64,000 bases of DNA from positions 42,512,908 through 42,576,907 of the forward strand of contig NC_079516.1 in the NCBI RefSeq assembly GCF_000801105.2, read 5' to 3'. Shown in pieces: positions 23,701-34,162 of this stretch (positions within the stretch are counted from its first letter, which is position 1; each line of letters opens with the position of its first letter). The notes below the pieces were generated by a model that had not been told where the DNA came from, did no database searches, and worked only from the letters and a program-made list of their open reading frames with translations. Source of the DNA: Raphanus sativus (Eukaryota; Streptophyta; Magnoliopsida; Brassicales; Brassicaceae). Both the position numbers and the translations under genes were made by a program.

Positions 23701-23883
23701 GAAGAGTGGGAGAAATGGGTGAAGCAGTGGAAGTCGCTGCAGGAAGAGGAGAAACTTGCGAGGCAAAACCTCAGGGATGGAGAAATCAGTGATGAGGAAG
23801 AAGAAGAGGACGAAGCCAAAGAAGTTAAAGAAGTTGAGTTTGAGGATGTTATTGACGTCACTGAAGAAGTCGTCCAAGAATGA
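20758..23883 (+). CDS. TIF3B: Translation initiation factor eIF3 subunit b
   Basis: Eleven exons (20758-20867, 20966-21203, 21290-21436, 21620-21748, 21843-21971, 22069-22152, 22231-22355, 22437-22635, 22735-23267, 23346-23454, 23542-23883) join in frame to 714 aa, near the length I recall for Arabidopsis eIF3b. An RRM lies at about residues 57-135 (NIIVVDNLPVV; GYCFIEFN). A large beta-propeller of WD-like repeats follows (TESYVQWSPLGTYLVTLHKQ; NALFWSPTGKYIILAG). The C-terminus is charged and helical with an acidic end. eIF3b scaffolds the eIF3 complex on the 40S subunit. Arabidopsis eIF3b genes are on chromosome 5, so this intron-bearing copy appears to have moved here by DNA, not by retroposition. 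No lesion was seen. Confidence 0.95.
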
Positions 23884-23889
23884 ATGCAA

Positions 23890-24312
23890 GTTTCCTCCCC
23901 ACTTCAAGAAGTGTCATTCTCCTTTCCTTTTCCTGTCCTTTGATCACTCTTTAGACATCTATCAAACTGTTTGTCTTCTGTTCGTTGAAGTTTTAGAATT
24001 TTCAATTTTGTTTCCTTGGATATTATTATGTTCTTAAATCCAGTTTCGGATTATATGTTGGAGCACTTTAATAAATCTATCGCATCTTAAAATCCAAAAT
24101 CACTTTGGTTTTTAATAAGTTTTCGCGTCTCAGTAAAATATTTATATTCGTATTTGCAAGCGGTTAATGAAAAGGTTCTGTTGAAAAACAAAACTAATCC
24201 AAACTGCGTGAAGCCTTCAAGGATCCAGCTAATGCAGCTTCAAGCGGACAAGCATTCTAAGCGACTGATAAAACCGAATCCAAGATACCCGATATTAATC
24301 GGTTATTACATA
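23890..24312. other. eIF3b 3' flank, no gene
   Basis: This should contain the eIF3b 3' UTR. AATAAA occurs within AATAAATCTATC near 24070, some 190 bp after the stop. No other feature was recognised. Confidence 0.4.
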
Positions 24313-24313
24313 A

Positions 24314-24620
24314 TGTTCTGTTAATATTGAACAGGCTATCAGTGTCCTAGTTTTATATAATAACTTTTCTTTTGTGTAATTTTTGTTCCTTTATATAGCT
24401 TTGTGAATACATCAAATCCCCTTTTAAAGAGAATTCATATATTTTCATGGTATCAGAGTTTACGGTTTGTGAACCTTTTTTTTTCTCCATTTCTGTTTAT
24501 TTATCCTCTCTTTTCTATCCATCTCTCTTGTTTTCTCTTCATCTCTTCCATGGACGTCCCACCAGCAACATCACTTCCAACACAACCATTATGTTCCTCA
24601 CACGCTGCTTAACTTTCATT
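24314..24620 (+). mobile_element. Copia-like LTR retrotransposon remnant (5' end)
   Basis: A candidate LTR runs from TGTTCTGTTAATATTGAACA (24314) to TTTTCA (24447). It is directly followed by TGGTATCAGAG (24448-24458), the primer-binding site for initiator methionine tRNA used by many plant Copia elements. A short start of a gag-like frame (ATG at about 24550) stops after about 20 codons. No pol domain or second LTR is present in the window. Confidence 0.55.
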
Positions 24621-25340
24621 TTCTGGGACATCTTGATGATACTCTTCTTCCCAAATGGCAAATTTGGCGAAAACATGATGGGCTTATCAAACTGGGTCTA
24701 TCGGATTCTTGCCCCAAAACCTCTGTTCCGCTCATCATTTCAAACAGGAGGGCACCACCCATGATGTTTGGATTCGAATCAATGACAAGTTTCACAACTC
24801 CCCCATAAGCTGAAATAATCGCTGGCTGTTTTGCTCTCCAATGACCAGAGGAGGAACAGTGCACGTTTACTTGTATAAGCTGAAATCGCTGAAGCTGAAA
24901 TCGCTAGCTGTTTTGCTCTCCAATGTTGATGCGCCAGTTAACAAAAGAACACTTGTCACGAAAATGACGAATCAAACACAGAGAGCCATTTTCAAGCTTT
25001 TCTAGTGCTAAATCACTGTTCGTCTCGAAAAGATAAAACAATAATAATCACAAAGAGCTTATTAATCCAAATATTATCGAAATATCACTTGGACCCTTGT
25101 TAGTATTTCTTATGGGTTCATATTTCAGTTTCATGTTAAAAGGTGATGTTCTCTTGATGGGTTTCAATCACAAATCCGTGTAAGGTTTTTTAATCTTCTC
25201 AAAAGGAAGAGAATAATAATAGTAAGTAAACATGTCATTTGATATTTAACTCTTTAAAAATGAGAACTAAGCAAATTGCTAAACAACCCAGTAAGTAAAG
25301 AAGAGAAGATACAATTGTCCAGGGGGGACAGTGTATGAAG
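24621..25340. other. Intergenic DNA with a small direct repeat
   Basis: No gene is seen. GCTGAAAT..CGCT.GCTGTTTTGCTCTCCAATG occurs twice, near 24808-24845 and 24893-24926, as a small local duplication. The right end leads into the ARL1 3' UTR. Confidence 0.4.
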
Positions 25341-25346
25341 ATGATT

Positions 25347-26736
25347 CTAGCCACTTCCCGACTTCAATGTATTACTCAGCCTGAAGATCAAAGATAGAGA
25401 AGACAAGATGAATATTGGAGAAGCAAACAAGGACCTAAAAATGTGGGCGCATACCAGTCCAATCCTTCGAAAAGCCCTTCGCCTTTAACAGCACAAGTTT
25501 TGAAGATTGCCCACTGACGACTCTTTATCTTATGCAGCTCCAAGGCTTCTGTCACAGCGGCATCATCAAGTGCACCAGGAAGATCCTGTTCAGTTGGTTT
25601 TTTTTTACATAAGGAAACTCGGAACAAAGTTAGTTTTTACCACCAAAAAAAAAATTGTTTATAACGCATGCAAAAAAAACAAAACTAAACAAGAGGGGAG
25701 GAGGACAACTAACCTGCTTGTTCGCAAATATGAGAACAACTGCACCTTTCAATTCCTCTTCCTACAAAACCAGTTTCAAAAGTTAGATGCTGAGAGTTAA
25801 AGAGTAAGCTTTTGATCGTATTATCTATGGAGAGACATGATCATTTGGTTCCTTACCAGCACTAACTATTGATACTTTCAATTTCAGTGCCACCTATTAG
25901 ACAGGTAGTTTGACATGCTTGAAAGAAAAGAAAAAGTAACAATTCCTAAGAAAATGAACGGCTATTGTATTTTTTACCTCCAAAATTGCATGGAATTCCT
26001 CTTTAGCCACCCCAATTCGATCAGTATCGCTCGAGTCAACAACATAAATCACTGCTTGTGTATTCGGAAAATAGCATCGCCAGTATGGCCTGTCACACAA
26101 TAAACAAAACTAGAAATTTTGGAAGCTCACACACACACACACAAACAACGAATCGTTACAAAGAGCTGACTAAAAGATAGTAAGTACCTGATGCTCGTTT
26201 GTCCACCTGCCACCAAGGTACCAATAAACTTGTAGTTAAATGAACTACGAACCAAATTGATTTTTTTTTTTTTTAAATGTGGAAACTTTACTTAATCTGA
26301 TGATTTACACATTTTCTTAAGAAAAAGCGTACCTAAATCCCAGACCTGAAACTTGATATTGTTGTACTGCACTGTCTCCACGTTGAATCCAATAGCTGCA
26401 CATCCAATCAATCCCCCAAAATTAAAACAAATTATCAAAATATCAAAAATAGCAATCAGCTAGAGATCTAGAGAGATGAATGAAAATACATACTAGGAAT
26501 CGTGGAGACCACTTCCCCCATCTGAAGCCTATCTGTAAATCGAAAAAAACAGATTCATTATAGATAATCAAAAAACCCTAAATCAAACGAATTGCCTTGA
26601 GATGGAGTGGAGAGTGAGTGATGTTTTTATTACAGAGGATAGTGGTTTTGCCAGCATTGTCGAGACCGAGGACGAGGATACGAGCTTCTTTGTTGCCAAA
26701 CACCGAAGAGAACATCCGCGTGAACAGGATCCCCAT
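25347..26736 (-). CDS. ARL1: ARF-like small GTPase ARL1
   Basis: Eight exons on the minus strand (26736-26634, 26532-26494, 26395-26333, 26206-26188, 26089-25978, 25761-25714, 25585-25455, 25380-25347) give 182 aa, the standard ARF/ARL length. Gly2 follows Met1 as a myristoylation site. Nucleotide motifs are GLDNAGKT (G1), WDLGGQ (G3), NKQD (G4) and CAVKGEG (G5). Exon 4 is only 19 bp. ARL1 acts at the trans-Golgi, where it recruits GRIP-domain golgins. Its position matches Arabidopsis At2g24765, beside GDU4. All splice junctions are GT-AG and the gene looks intact. Confidence 0.95.
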
Positions 26737-26744
26737 CTTCTTCG

Positions 26745-28040
26745 GTTCTGATCAGATCAAAGGATCTAAGACAGAATCTTCTTCCTCTTCTTCTTCTTCT
26801 CCAGGATCATTCGACCTTCTCTTCTTTGAGCGTTGGAGAAAATTTCAGTTGCTTTTTTATTTCCTCTTTTGTTGCCTCTGTTGCAGACAGAGTCTTTCGT
26901 TGGGCCCGAATACATATGTATAGTCCATACTATAGTTTCTAAGCCCATCGTGTATAAGCGCTTTTAGTAAAAGATTGATGATTCGGATTTAATATTTATC
27001 AACTAAAAACTTAATATAAGATTATATTAAATTCCTTAAATTTAAGTTATTGTTTAGTGTGTCTAATAGCTATAAATATTATTTATAACTTTGAAACACA
27101 GATAAATTTATTTACATCATTATTTCAATTATATTATTCATAAAAGTATGTGAATTTTATCTTTATGAACATATAATTTATCTTTGGAGTTCGGTTTATA
27201 TCCCCATCCGTGACATATTACTTCTAATTGACAATCAACTTTATTCAGGTTTAACACACGAAAATACAAAAATACAAAAATAGTTACTTTAAAATAATTT
27301 ATCTTTTTATTTATTTTCAGAAACTGCAATTTCTTATAACCACTAAATTTATATAGTTTAAAAACAATACAATACAGTAACATATAAAGTATAACTAAAA
27401 TATAAAGTATAAATATAAAAATACATATTAGCTTCCACAAAGGTAAGACTTACCATTCTACTAGTTCATATACTATTTTACCAATTTTGAACAGTTTGTA
27501 ACAAAAATTGTTATGTTAAATTAATAATCGATATTTTCTTTAATCTAGTATACTATGTTTTCAAAAGTATCTCAGTTAGTGTGAAATGAAGTAGTCTATT
27601 TTAACACTAAAATCTGATTATTGAACTGTATAATCGTACTCGTTACAAAAAAAAAAAAAAAAAAACTGTATAATCGTACCAAATTGTTACGATATAATAT
27701 TAAAATAATTTAAAATTTTATCATACATATATATATTTTATACCATCACATAATTTTATAGCTAATATTTACAAAAAGAATATTAAAATTACCGTATTGT
27801 TTTACTGGTAAAAAAAATTCAGTGGAAAAAAATCTGTGGAAATTTCTTATAAAATCTTAAATAATAATAACATCACTTCTCCTACTTTTTAAAATTTAAA
27901 TGTATTCTCACAACAAGGAAAACATTTCATAATTTGTTTATGCAGATAAAAGTTAGAGGATTAAATGAGAGAAATGTGCAATGTAAAGAAAGAAAGAAAG
28001 AAAAAAATTTTAAAGAAAAAAGAAAGGATGAAGAATTGCT
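26745..28040. other. AT-rich intergenic DNA, 5' of ARL1
   Basis: The first 150 bp include the ARL1 leader region, with a TTC-rich stretch at 26775-26800 and TTGGGCCCG near 26901. The rest is AT-rich with no recognised gene or terminus. Confidence 0.4.
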
Positions 28041-28061
28041 TTCGAACTTTCTTGCAGGAAA

Positions 28062-28222
28062 CCAAGCGTTCGTAGTTTGGTGGTAAAAGAAGTACAGTTG
28101 TACTGTCCGTCATCCGAGTTCAAGCTTTGGCTACAACAGATTTAACATCCTTTATATTGGGCATTGGACTCCCGAAATAGTTAAGAATGTGACTGTCCAA
28201 ATAACAGAGTTATAAAAAAAAA
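28062..28222 (+). mobile_element. Short tRNA-derived SINE with 17-bp target duplication
   Basis: An A-box-like GTAGTTTGGTGGTAAAAG (28082) and a B-box-like GAGTTCAAGC (28116) lie 30-35 bp apart, as in pol III SINEs. The 3' end is A-rich (28213-28222). The flanks are AACTTTCTTGCAGGAAA (28045-28061) and AACTTTCCTGCGGGAAA (28223-28239), differing at two sites. The length of 161 bp is close to the Brassica S1 SINE class. Confidence 0.78.
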
Positions 28223-28239
28223 AACTTTCCTGCGGGAAA

Positions 28240-29680
28240 AGCGGCTACTCGGCAACCTCGAAATACAGCCAGTAGATGTCAAAACGTCAAAGCAGAGAAT
28301 CATTATCTTCGCTCCATAATGACAGTGTACCATTTCTCTTATGCACGGATACAGAGACCAAACAGCTACGTAACAATTATACTACGGACTATATTTTATT
28401 TATACTTGACAAATTTAATTTACAACTTTTACCTTTTGTTAAATCACTGCAGTCTTTTAGGTTGTGCAAATAAGCGTAAAGGAGTTTACAATTCTTTTAA
28501 AAAAATTAAAACACAAACTGATTGAGGATTAGACAAAATAAAAGGTTGAAAACAAAATAAAGAAAGAAAACTGATCAAGGATAATGCATTTTTTTTTTTT
28601 GAAACTTTGATGATAATGCAAAACTTAAACTATAGACATTTGTATGGACTGCACTTCACTTCAAAAACTCTTTGCATTAACGAGAAAGGAAGGTAAATTG
28701 GTCATGTTTATCAGATATCATCAAATTAAGGCAAAACAAGCAAATGGGCAAGTAATCAAGATAATCTTTGTATTGTAATTTATACCATCGACTGTGTTGA
28801 AATTCTTAATTCAAAAAAAGAGTTTGATATTAGATTCAAAACAAGAGTTATTTTATTAACTCAAAATAATCTACGAATATAGCTAATAATAAGGCTGGTA
28901 TGTACAAATAGCAAAATCAGCACAAATATAGCGGAAATAAATTACACAAGTCCAAGTAAATATATGAAAGTAACACATAAATACATAAGAGACAAATTAT
29001 AATGAAGGAAAAGGTGTTCCGAATATATATTATCTATTATTTCGTTACAAAGTATGATAATTATTATATTTATAATCATATGACGAATAGTTTTAATATT
29101 TTGTAAAAATTTACACGTGATAGTTATACGTGCATCATACTGAACCTTGTAAAATTCATATCTGAAAATCGTATATACAATATTGAATTTTTTTTAATCT
29201 TCTTTCTATTAATTAGTCTTTATAAATGATAATAATTTGCAATCTCGAATTTGAAACTCATGGTATATTTTAGTAAGAAAACATTAATGACCTATTAACC
29301 CAATCACTCCACTGAAACGTTGTTAGCTTTGCATATGTGATCATTAGTGTCTGTAATATTACTATATGACTAATTGAAGTATCTTTGCTAATCTAAAATC
29401 AAGAGAAGAAGATATTTCCCTGGTCTGGTGACTGAAAATTACAAACAAACAAACAAACATAGGTTTCAAAAAAAAAATTACAAACAAACATTCTTAAACC
29501 GTAATCTAAAACCTTTTCTCAGAAAAATTTACACTCCCGAGAAAAACAAAGGGAAATCTCCGAAGAAAATCCCCATAAAGAAAGGCTTAAAAGAAAATAA
29601 GTAACTAAAAACGAAAGCACTAAAAAAAAATTAAACTACTAAAACTGAGAGAATTTTTTTTTTTTTGATAAAGGAAAAGC
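28240..29680. other. AT-rich intergenic DNA, GDU4 3' side
   Basis: No gene is supported. Small A/T runs and CAAACAAACAAACA (about 29440-29455, partly repeated near 29480) are the only local structure. The last 100 bp should hold the GDU4 3' UTR. Confidence 0.4.
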
Positions 29681-29683
29681 TTA

Positions 29684-30127
29684 TTAGTGACTCGTCGCTT
29701 CCTCATTTTGTCTGGTTTCCTCTCTCTTGGCAGCATCACCCTCCTCGAAAATTACTTCACCCTCGTGACTACAAACACACTTGTTCCCAGCAGGCGTCGC
29801 AAGATACGTCGGCAAGTCATCTCCGGCCATTATAACAATATACTTCTCTTCGTACGCCGCCTTCTCTCCGGACCGACTCTCTTTCTCTTCATCAGCTCCT
29901 CTGCCGTTTCCTTCCTCGAAATCTTCATCTGAAATAGTCAAGTGCCAGTAAGAGCATGCCAGGATTAGTAAAGCAAAGGCGATGAGGCCTAACATTGCCG
30001 CAAGGCCGCCGAATAAATACGGCACCGGCGACGGAGATTGTGGCGGTTGGTGATTCCCAAATGATTCTACAGATGTTGCATGCCTCGATGCATCTAACGA
30101 TGTTGGTTTAATGCTCAATGACCTCAT
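29684..30127 (-). CDS. GDU4: GLUTAMINE DUMPER family protein (GDU4-like)
   Basis: This is a single exon of 147 aa. One membrane helix lies at about residues 36-63 (PVPYLFGGLAAMLGLIAFAL). The family VIMAG motif follows in YIVIMAGDDLPTYLATPA, with an acidic C-terminal tail. GDU proteins bind LOG2-type ubiquitin ligases through VIMAG and raise amino acid export across the plasma membrane when overexpressed. The position beside ARL1 matches At2g24762. The start and about 1 kb of upstream DNA are duplicated further right (separate entries), so the promoter region has a second copy. Confidence 0.93.
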   Translation of the reverse strand: MRSLSIKPTSLDASRHATSVESFGNHQPPQSPSPVPYLFGGLAAMLGLIAFALLILACSYWHLTISDEDFEEGNGRGADEEKESRSGEKAAYEEKYIVIMAGDDLPTYLATPAGNKCVCSHEGEVIFEEGDAAKREETRQNEEATSH

Positions 30128-30407
30128 TTTTTTCCTTTGCTTGTATGTTTCTCTCGGGTTTTTGTTTTATTTTTAATTTTATCTTCTGAGTTTATAAGTA
30201 GAAAAAGAAGAAAGTTAGAAAAGTTTATCTGATGACACAATGGTAGAGTTGAGATGTTATATTTATAGGTCGGAAGAGCCTGGGAAAGAGTAACGAAGTG
30301 AGTCTTCCCCAGCTAATTACTTGAATTTAGTAAATTAGAGCTTATTTATTTGTTTTGGTCCCAAGTGGTTTATTACATTAGTTTTGCTACATATATATTT
30401 GCATGCC

Positions 30408-30534
30408 AGCTAAGACAACTAGATCCTTCCATAGGAAGTTACATTTTATTGGTTGTTCTATTTCGGTTTGGTTACCCAGACCATCTCAGGTTTTGAGTAA
30501 TAGAATAGCCGTTTGCCGTCAAAAAAAAAAATAT
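30408..30534 (+). mobile_element. Short non-LTR retroposon insert (SINE or truncated LINE)
   Basis: The flanks ATATATATTTGCATGCC at 30391-30407 and 30535-30551 are a 17-bp target duplication. The insert ends with GAATAGCCGTTTGCCGTC and an A run, a 3' end seen in mustard-family SINEs and LINEs. The duplicate promoter unit lacks the insert near 31910, which gives an empty site. Confidence 0.75.
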
Positions 30535-30815
30535 ATATATATTTGCATGCCCTTTCAATCCTACTCATAAAAGGGTTATGTGGAGACTGTAGACATATAT
30601 GTTACGTGCTTGTTTATTTAAAGATACCAACATAAATTAGATAGGCTAACTTTCCGGTTGAGGTAGATATTTGACAAAGGCTCTCGATTCCTTTTGCAAC
30701 ATAGATGTCATGTTAGATCTTGAATATTCGTCAGATTTGATCCTTTGGTAGTTGGATTTGTTCAAAGGTTTATTAGAGTTGGTAGGTACTATTTTGACGG
30801 TTATTGTGTGGCTAA

Positions 30816-31126
30816 AAGCATCTCCAATGATACTCTATAATTTCCACTATAAAATAATGTAATTATATTATAAAGTTGAATTTATTCCAAAGGTTCACTC
30901 TATAATAAAATTATTCTATAATAAAGTGAATTATAGAGTAAAATTGGATTTTCACTCCAAATATAGAATTAAAAAGTAACATTACTCTATAATCAATTAT
31001 ATATAGAATAACTCTATTATATAGTGAATTATTAGAGCAAATCCAAATCATTAAATTCAATATAATAGAATTATTCTATTTTAAAGTGAAAATAAAATAA
31101 ATTTTTGTGTACCATTAGAAATGATC
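30816..31126. mobile_element. Harbinger/Tourist-like MITE with TAA duplication
   Basis: The left tip is AAGCATCTCCAATG. The right tip, reversed, is GATCATTTCTAATG. TAA flanks both sides (30813-30815 and 31127-31129). The interior is AT-rich with repeated CTATAATAAA and inverse pieces. The second duplication unit has no insert at the matching place (about 32722). A 3-bp TAA/TTA duplication is characteristic of PIF/Harbinger elements. Confidence 0.7.
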
Positions 31127-31563
31127 TAATAATATCATACGGCTGTAGAGTCTAAAAACATCATTTTGATTGAAGTCTTTCAAAATTAAACTAATAATAT
31201 AAATACAAAAAAATACTTTTTACAAAAAAAAACTCTTTTCGAACCTATAGTAATAATACTCATGGTTTATTTAGAAAAAAGAAAGATATTTTGTGTATAC
31301 TGTTTTCATTTGAGAACTCTCCAAACAATTTTGAGAATTTTTTTGCTATGTAATTATTTATAATTGGTTCAACTTTTTTAATCTAAAATCTAGTTAATAT
31401 AAAATATATTACTCTCTCTTTTCTGTTTCATTATACATGATGTTTTGAAAGAAAACACAAAAATTAAGAAAATTTACCCTTTTTTTTTGGACAACACCTT
31501 TTTCTTAAAAGCACTTTTAACGATATAAATTAAAAACAATGCAGTAAATTACAAATAACGATG

Positions 31564-31636
31564 ATTTTCGGATGATTCTACAGATGTTGCATGCCTCGAT
31601 GCACTAACAATGTTGGTTTAATGCTCAATGACCTCA
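31564..31636 (-). pseudogene. Truncated copy of the GDU4 start, frameshifted
   Basis: From ATG 31636 the frame reads MRSLSIKPT as in the intact gene. A one-base deletion then shifts it, and it stops within about ten codons. Homology ends near 31564, so only the first 20 or so codons were duplicated with the promoter. Confidence 0.85.
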
Positions 31637-31977
31637 TTTTTTCCTTTATTTGTATGTTTCTCTCAGGTTTTTGTTTTATTTTTAATTCTATCTTTTTAAT
31701 TCTATCTTCTAAGTACAAAAAGAGGAAAGTTAGAGGATGACACAATGGTAGAGCTGAGATGTTACGAAGTGCCTGGGAAAAAGTAACGAAGAGCCTGGGA
31801 AAAAGTAACGAAGTGAGTCTTCCCCAGCTAATTACTTAAATTTAGTAAATTAAAGCTTATTTATTTGTTTTGGTCCCAAGTGGTTTATTACTTTAGTTTT
31901 GCTAGTATATGTTTGCATGCACTTTCTTCAATCTTACTGATAAAAGGGTTTTGTGGAGACTGTAGACATATATGTTT

Positions 31978-32446
31978 GAGAAATTGCCAAAAATACCATT
32001 TTCATAGTACCACTTTTCATGTTTACACTAACCACTTTTACCACTACTTTTAATGAAAGGTCTACATTTAAAGGTTTAGGATTTAGGGTTTAGATTTGAT
32101 GTTTTAGGGTTTAAGGTATATAGTTTAGGGTTTAGAGTTTAAGATTTAGGGTTTAGAGTTAAGGATTTAGGGTTTATAATTTAGACTTTAGGGTTTAGGG
32201 TTTAGTATATTGAATTTAGGGTATATAGTTTAGGGTTTAGGGTTTAGAGTTGAAGATTTTGGGTTTAAGGTTTAGAATTGGAGGTTTAGGAATTAGAATT
32301 TGGGATTAGAATTTTGAAAAACATATAAAAATAAAGATATAAGAGTCTTTACCATTTTAATAAATAAGGTATTATTGAAAATGTGTCTTTAGTGGTGGTA
32401 AAGATGAATAATGGTACCTTGAAAGTGGTATTTTTGAAAATTCCCC
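31978..32446. mobile_element. 469-bp MULE-type MITE with telomere-like repeats, copy 1
   Basis: The inverted tips are GAGAAATTGCCAAAAATACC and (right, reversed) GGGGAATTTTCAAAAATACC. TATATGTTT (9 bp) flanks both sides at 31969-31977 and 32447-32455. The centre holds many degenerate TTTAGGG units (about 32070-32300). It has no ORF. A 9-bp duplication is typical of Mutator-like elements. Confidence 0.82.
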
Positions 32447-33104
32447 TATATGTTTTTTATTTATTTAGTAGACATGTATGTTACAGTTCTTGTTTATTTA
32501 AAGGGACCAACATGAACTAGCTAGTTTTACCACACAAAAAACATAAACTAGCTAGGCTAACTTTTCGATCGCGGTATATATTTGACAAAGGCTCAATTCC
32601 TTTTGCAGCCATGGATATCATGTTAGATCTTGAATATTCGTCACATTTAGATCCTTTTGTAGTTGGATTTGTTCAAAGGTTTATCAGATTTGGTAGGTTC
32701 TATTTCGACGGTTATTGTGTGGCTAACCATGTCATCCGGTTGTGGAGTCTAAAAACATCATTAACATTATTGTCTATTGATTGAAGTCTTTCAACATTTA
32801 ACTAATAATATAAATACAAAAATACTTTTTCAAACCTATAGTAATTTTTTTTTGTCAACTCAAACCTATAGTAATACTCATGCTTTGTTTAGAGAAAGAG
32901 AAAGATATATTTTATTTTGTATACTATTTTCATTTGAGATACTCTCCAAACAATTTGAGATTTTTTTTGCTATGTGATTATTTATAATTGGTTCAATTTT
33001 TTAAAATCTAAAATGTAGTTAACATATCTTTTTTTTTTGGGCAACATGTAGTTAATATATCAAAATATATTAAATGAGGTATTTCGTATAGAACTATATA
33101 CCAA

Positions 33105-33573
33105 GAGAAATTGCCAAAAATACCATTTTCATAGTACCACTTTTCATGTTTACACTAACCACTTTTACCACTACTTTTAATGAAGGGTTTAGATTTGAAC
33201 GTTTAGGATTTAGGGTTTAGATTTTATGTTTTAGGGTTTAGATTTGATGTTTTAGGGTTTAGGGTATAAAGTTTAGGGTTTAGAGTTGAGGATTTAGGGT
33301 TTATAGTTGAGGTTTCAGAGTTTAGGGTTTAGGATATTGAATTTAGGGTATATAGTTTAGGGTTTAGGGTTTAGAGTTGAAGATTTAGGGTTTAGGGTTT
33401 AGAATTGGGGGTTTAGGATTTAGAATTTTAGATTAAAATTTTGAAAAGCATATAAAAACAAAGATATAAGAATCTTTAACATTTTAATAAATAAGGTATT
33501 TTTGAAAATGTGTACTTAGTGGTGGTAAAGATGAATAATGGTAACTTCAAAGTGGTATTTTTGAAAATTCCCC
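33105..33573. mobile_element. 469-bp MULE-type MITE with telomere-like repeats, copy 2
   Basis: This is the same family and the same length as the element at 31978, in the same orientation. The flanks ATATACCAA at 33096-33104 and 33574-33582 form a 9-bp duplication. The interior has TTTAGGG-type repeats at about 33185-33420. The two copies differ by substitutions and small internal indels, so they are not a very recent pair. Confidence 0.82.
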
Positions 33574-33822
33574 ATATACCAATACTGATCTTACTGTCTC
33601 CAGTCCTCTGTTATTGTTTAAAAATTTTGGTTCTTATTTTCATATTCTCTGTGTTCAGAGTTGGACTAGGTTTCGTTTTTGAGCTTCAGTCTAATGGTAT
33701 ATCGTAACTATAGGCTTTTCTTTTAGTTTTGGGATTGGGTTTAAGACATTTTTCAAACCTGATTAGTACGAAGTAAAATTTAGTCATTTTGATTAATTCC
33801 GTAATACAGAAGTCTCCATCAT

Positions 33823-33969
33823 GGGAAGACGATCTATTTCCCCCTGAGAACTTTCATATAGCACCATTTATCCACAAAGTTAAGCCCTCGTTCTATATAT
33901 CCACAGAAAACTTTCAAATAATCTGGTTCTCCATCGGTAGAAAGTTCGAAATCTATTTACCCCTATATC
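33823..33969 (+). repeat. Left terminal inverted repeat of the MULE
   Basis: This 147-bp repeat begins GGGAAGACGATCTATTTCCC and ends ACCCCTATATC. It matches the reverse complement of 37375-37519 almost perfectly. It probably holds transposase binding sites and the promoter for the GRF gene, since that gene starts about 190 bp inward. Confidence 0.93.
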
Positions 33970-34162
33970 TGGTTAATTGGGTTTACAACCAAAATCGAAA
34001 ACCAAACCACAGAGTTCTCTCGCCGTAACCGAAGTAAAAGCTCGACCAGAGTAAACCAGACCCATCAAAGTCGGGTAAAAGCTTCTTCTTTCCAAAAATT
34101 CCCAAATCTTAATTTTGTACGGCTAGGAACCCTAAAATCACGATTGAAATCAATCTTCCACC

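Larger units (their letters stand above)
30055..33070. repeat. Tandem duplication of the GDU4 5' end and upstream DNA
   Basis: Unit 1 (about 30055-31412) and unit 2 (about 31564-33070) are direct copies in the same order. They share GATTCTACAGATGTTGCATG, AATGCTCAATGACCTCATTT, GTGGAGACTGTAGACATATA, GACGGTTATTGTGTGGCTAA and TTGAAGTCTTTCAA. Unit 1 gained a small retroposon (30408-30534) and a MITE (30816-31126). Unit 2 gained a 469-bp MITE (31978-32446). Each insertion has an empty site in the other unit, so the duplication came first. Confidence 0.88.

Noticed and set aside
32070..33420. TTTAGGG tracts as a telomere or chromosome-fusion scar
   Set aside because: Both tracts lie inside MITEs with defined tips and 9-bp duplications, and the units are degenerate.
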